A stretch of DNA of 25,520 nt from JAYOFM01 sp038117225. Lineage in GTDB: Bacteria > Pseudomonadota > Alphaproteobacteria > Rhodospirillales > Casp-alpha2. The DNA is taken from positions 1 through 25,520 of the forward strand of contig JAYOFM010000047.1 in the NCBI GenBank assembly GCA_038117225.1, read 5' to 3'. Of the stretch, positions 23,326 through 25,520 are shown piece by piece (position 1 is the first letter of the stretch; each line of letters starts with the position of its first letter). The notes beneath the pieces were generated by a model, which worked only from the letters and a program-made list of their open reading frames with translations, did not search any database and was not told the origin of the DNA. The translations under genes were made by a program, and so were the position numbers.

Positions 23326-24489
23326 ATGAGTGACATTACCCTATCAGGTGCGGTGCGGACCGCCCTCCTCTCCCTCCAGAACACCACCGACCTCATTGAC
23401 CGGACGCAGAACCGTCTGTCGACGGGTCTTCGCGTTTCCAGCGCAGTTGATGATCCGGTGTCGTTCTTCCAAGCCAAGTCGCTGAGCGACCGGGCCAATG
23501 ACTTCACCGAAAAGAAAGACGGCATCGATCAGGGCATTTCGTCGGTGTCGACAGCCCTTGAAGGCGTTGAAGGTATCGAAAACATCGTTCGCCAGCTCAA
23601 GGGTGTTGCCCAGAGCCTCAAGTCAGCCACAGGCACTCAGTTCACTGACCTGATCACGCAGTTTAACTCGCTGCGCACGCAGATCGGTAACCTGGCCGAT
23701 GACACCAAGTACCAGGGTGTTAACCTGGTGAACAACACGACGGAAACACTGACGGTCAGCTTCTCCGAAAAGACCGGCAGCCTCGTCACCGTCGCCGCCG
23801 TCAACCTGGCGGAAAGCGGTCTTTCCCTCGAAGACCTGGCCCAAGCCACCAACACTTCGTTCAACTATACGGGTGGCGGCACGTTTATCCTGCAGCAGAG
23901 TGCCAACATTGTCGTTACCTACCAGGGTTCGGCGCAGACACTCGATACGCAGGGTACCAACTCGATCTCCCTGACCTATGGTACGATTTCGCTGACCATC
24001 GCGGCGAATAGTGCCGGCTCCTCGGTTGCCATTTCTCGTGGCGATGTTCTGTCGCTCGACTATGCGACGGACCGGGACGCGGTTACGGCGGCGGGTCTCA
24101 GCACCAGCGGACTGGTCGCTTATGGCGCGACAACGGCGTTGGCGACTGCCGGTGTCAGTGCCTCGATCACCGCAGAGACGACCTCCTTCATCCTTGAAGG
24201 TGTCAGCGCGGGCATTGACTCGGTCATCACGTCCATCGATTCGGCCCTGACCACCCTGCGCACCAACGGGCAGACCCTGGGTTCGAACGTTGCGTTGTTG
24301 CAGACTCGTCTCGACTTCACCGAAAATTACGTGAACGTTCTCGAAGGCGGTTCGGCGAAGCTGACGTTGGCCGACATCAACGAAGAAGGCGCCAATCTCT
24401 TGGCCCTGCAGACCCGGCAGCAGTTGGGTATTTCGTCCTTGGCCTTCGCCGGTCAGGCCGAACAGGGTATTCTGGCGTTGTTCAGGTAA
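23326..24489 (+). CDS. fliC: Flagellin
   Basis: A 387-residue flagellin, the filament subunit exported by the flagellar type III system. The N-terminal D0/D1 helices include TQNRLSTGLRVSSAVDDPVS and the C-terminal D1/D0 helices include ANLLALQTRQQLGISSLAFA. The centre (about 120-290) is rich in Thr, Ser and Gly and is the likely surface-exposed, O-glycosylated part. There are no cysteines. Its codon use looks strongly biased toward GC-ending preferred codons, as in highly expressed genes. It ends in a strong intrinsic terminator. It is the probable substrate of the glycan genes in this window. Symbol assignment is generic; the local name could be fla or flj. Confidence 0.95.
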   Translation: MSDITLSGAVRTALLSLQNTTDLIDRTQNRLSTGLRVSSAVDDPVSFFQAKSLSDRANDFTEKKDGIDQGISSVSTALEGVEGIENIVRQLKGVAQSLKSATGTQFTDLITQFNSLRTQIGNLADDTKYQGVNLVNNTTETLTVSFSEKTGSLVTVAAVNLAESGLSLEDLAQATNTSFNYTGGGTFILQQSANIVVTYQGSAQTLDTQGTNSISLTYGTISLTIAANSAGSSVAISRGDVLSLDYATDRDAVTAAGLSTSGLVAYGATTALATAGVSASITAETTSFILEGVSAGIDSVITSIDSALTTLRTNGQTLGSNVALLQTRLDFTENYVNVLEGGSAKLTLADINEEGANLLALQTRQQLGISSLAFAGQAEQGILALFR

Positions 24490-24548
24490 GCCGGGAACGT
24501 CTCCGCGCGCGGCTCGCCGCGCCGGATCGAACCCTCGGTTCGTTTCGG

Positions 24549-24585
24549 AAACCCACCGCCCTGGGGCGGTGGGTTTTCCTTTTTC
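24549..24585 (+). terminator. Intrinsic terminator of flagellin
   Basis: A perfect 12-bp stem (24549-24560 with 24565-24576) and CTGG loop are followed by a T-rich run including TTTTT. It lies about 60 bases after the flagellin stop. As a dyad flanked by A-rich sequence it may also stop the leftward glycosyltransferase transcript that ends at 24599. Confidence 0.92.
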
Positions 24586-24598
24586 CAAATACCCGTTG

Positions 24599-25520
24599 TC
24601 AGCGGCGAAGGCCGCCCAGTTCCATTGCAGCCCGACGGACGACGGGCTCCCAGGCACGATTTTCACCCTGTCGGAAAACGCGGACGGAATCATACCATGG
24701 CGTTCGCTCGTCATTGCCGAACCAACGCCAATCATGCGCCCAGGGCAACATCAGCAATGTTGGTTTCCCCATGGCGCCGGCGAGATGGGCGACAGCTGTG
24801 TCAACCGAAACGATTGCATCAAGCGCCGAAATGGCGCGGGCCGTGTCCGAGAAATTCCCGAAACCTGCGCCCAGATCGATAATGCCGGATCCGGCGGATG
24901 TTTGAAGCTCCGCGCGGGACGAACCGACCTGCAGGGAAAACAGATGGACGTCGGGCGTCGCGGTAATCGGTTCCAGATCGCTAAGTTTGCAAGACCGCGC
25001 GGCGTCATCGGCATGATCAGGATTACCAGCCCATACGATACCGACCGCGAACGCGCTGCTGGGCAGACCGAGATCAAATCCCTCGCGTGGCCCAATGTAA
25101 GCCGCGCCGTCAATATCCTCGATATTATCCAGGCCAAGAAGATGCGGCAGACTCATCAAAGGCGCGTACACGTCGAATGCCGGGAGCGCGGCGTCGAACC
25201 CATACGCGGCGTCAACGCCCGTTACAGCGGCGGCAATATCGACCAGACTGTCGTGACATTGCACAATCAGGCGCGCACACATCGCACGCGACGGTACGGC
25301 ATAGCGTAGGAATTGGATAGCGTCACCCTGACCCTGTTCGGCGAACAGCAAAACCGTCTTGCCGTCCACGTCATCTCCCGTCCAGGGGGCCGCATCGCCG
25401 ACTTTAAAGCGGTGCCGCAGCAGGTGGCGGCGCCATTCGTTTTCGGCGAAACCTTCCGCCAGACGGCCGAGCCCCCCCTTAGTGGCGACGACGAAGCAGA
25501 GTTGATCTATCTGCTTGCCG
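24599..25520 (-). CDS. TPR-linked glycosyltransferase, C-terminal part, cut by window edge
   Basis: The frame is open to the right edge, giving 306 codons plus stop without the N-terminus. A GTG at 25369 is not the true start, because upstream codons read FAENEWRRHLLRH and on without a stop. VLLFAEQGQGDAIQFLRYA, LMSLPHLLGL, AVGIVWAGNPDHADDAARS, VSVDTAVAHLAGAMGKPTLL and LPWAHDWRWFGNDE match the GT9-like catalytic part of TPR-containing glycosyltransferases. TPR repeats would lie beyond the window. Such proteins often stand next to flagellin genes in alphaproteobacteria and are candidates for the cytoplasmic transfer of sugar to flagellin Ser/Thr. That target is inferred from position. Confidence 0.85.
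   Translation of the reverse strand, partial: GKQIDQLCFVVATKGGLGRLAEGFAENEWRRHLLRHRFKVGDAAPWTGDDVDGKTVLLFAEQGQGDAIQFLRYAVPSRAMCARLIVQCHDSLVDIAAAVTGVDAAYGFDAALPAFDVYAPLMSLPHLLGLDNIEDIDGAAYIGPREGFDLGLPSSAFAVGIVWAGNPDHADDAARSCKLSDLEPITATPDVHLFSLQVGSSRAELQTSAGSGIIDLGAGFGNFSDTARAISALDAIVSVDTAVAHLAGAMGKPTLLMLPWAHDWRWFGNDERTPWYDSVRVFRQGENRAWEPVVRRAAMELGGLRR

Noticed and set aside
23623..24735. Long open frame antisense to flagellin
   Set aside because: It lies across a certain gene and its terminator, has no recognisable motif, and is explained by the GC-rich codon pattern.
1..25520. CRISPR arrays, insertion sequences, tRNA or rRNA genes
   Set aside because: No regularly spaced repeats, transposase motifs, terminal inverted repeats or structured RNA genes were seen.

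Overview
The window looks like a GC-rich alphaproteobacterial chromosome segment, probably of a Rhodospirillales-like lineage. The evidence is the flbT/flaF pair beside a single flagellin gene, a combination characteristic of Alphaproteobacteria. It is draft-quality sequence: a 10-N scaffold gap lies at 21042-21051. Both ends cut genes, hisH on the left and a TPR-type glycosyltransferase on the right.

Region 1 (1-9760, all minus strand) reads as one long operon whose first gene is a NeuB-type nonulosonate synthase. It continues through a formyltransferase, a polysaccharide deacetylase, an AsnB-type amidotransferase, a sulfotransferase-fold protein, an SpsF-like cytidylyltransferase, a Gfo/Idh/MocA oxidoreductase, a DegT aminotransferase and a UDP-sugar-type epimerase, ending in hisH. 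Several junctions are 4-bp ATGA overlaps or gaps under 35 bp. The set suggests synthesis, activation and tailoring of an unusual sialic-acid-like or amino sugar. A DUF4910 aminopeptidase-like gene (9887-11233) is transcribed divergently from neuB.

Region 2 (11247-12455) is a c-di-GMP phosphodiesterase with an N-terminal cyclic-nucleotide-binding domain, convergent with the DUF4910 gene.

Region 3 (12541-21939) is an acyl-building module arranged around a divergent promoter region at 16537-16714. Leftward run an acyl carrier protein, an SDR reductase, a metallo-beta-lactamase-fold hydrolase, a KAS III (FabH-like) enzyme and a MaoC-SDR fusion. Rightward run a methyltransferase, an FkbH-like HAD protein, a broken acyl carrier protein and an acyl-AMP ligase. 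An AAC(3)-family N-acyltransferase is convergent with the ligase. Similar sets (KAS III, ketoreductase, ACP, FkbH-like protein, methyltransferase) occur in Pseudomonas flagellin glycosylation islands, where amino sugars receive small hydroxyacyl groups. My inference is that this module makes a custom acyl group and the AAC(3)-like enzyme attaches it to an amino sugar.

Region 4 (21998-25520) holds flbT, flaF, flagellin with a strong terminator, and a glycosyltransferase of the kind often found beside flagellin genes. A 19-bp perfect palindrome sits in the flagellin leader and is a candidate RNA hairpin for FlbT control. Taken together the window is best read as a flagellin glycosylation locus beside its substrate protein. 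No rRNA, tRNA, CRISPR array, insertion sequence or gene-free stretch over 300 bases was seen.
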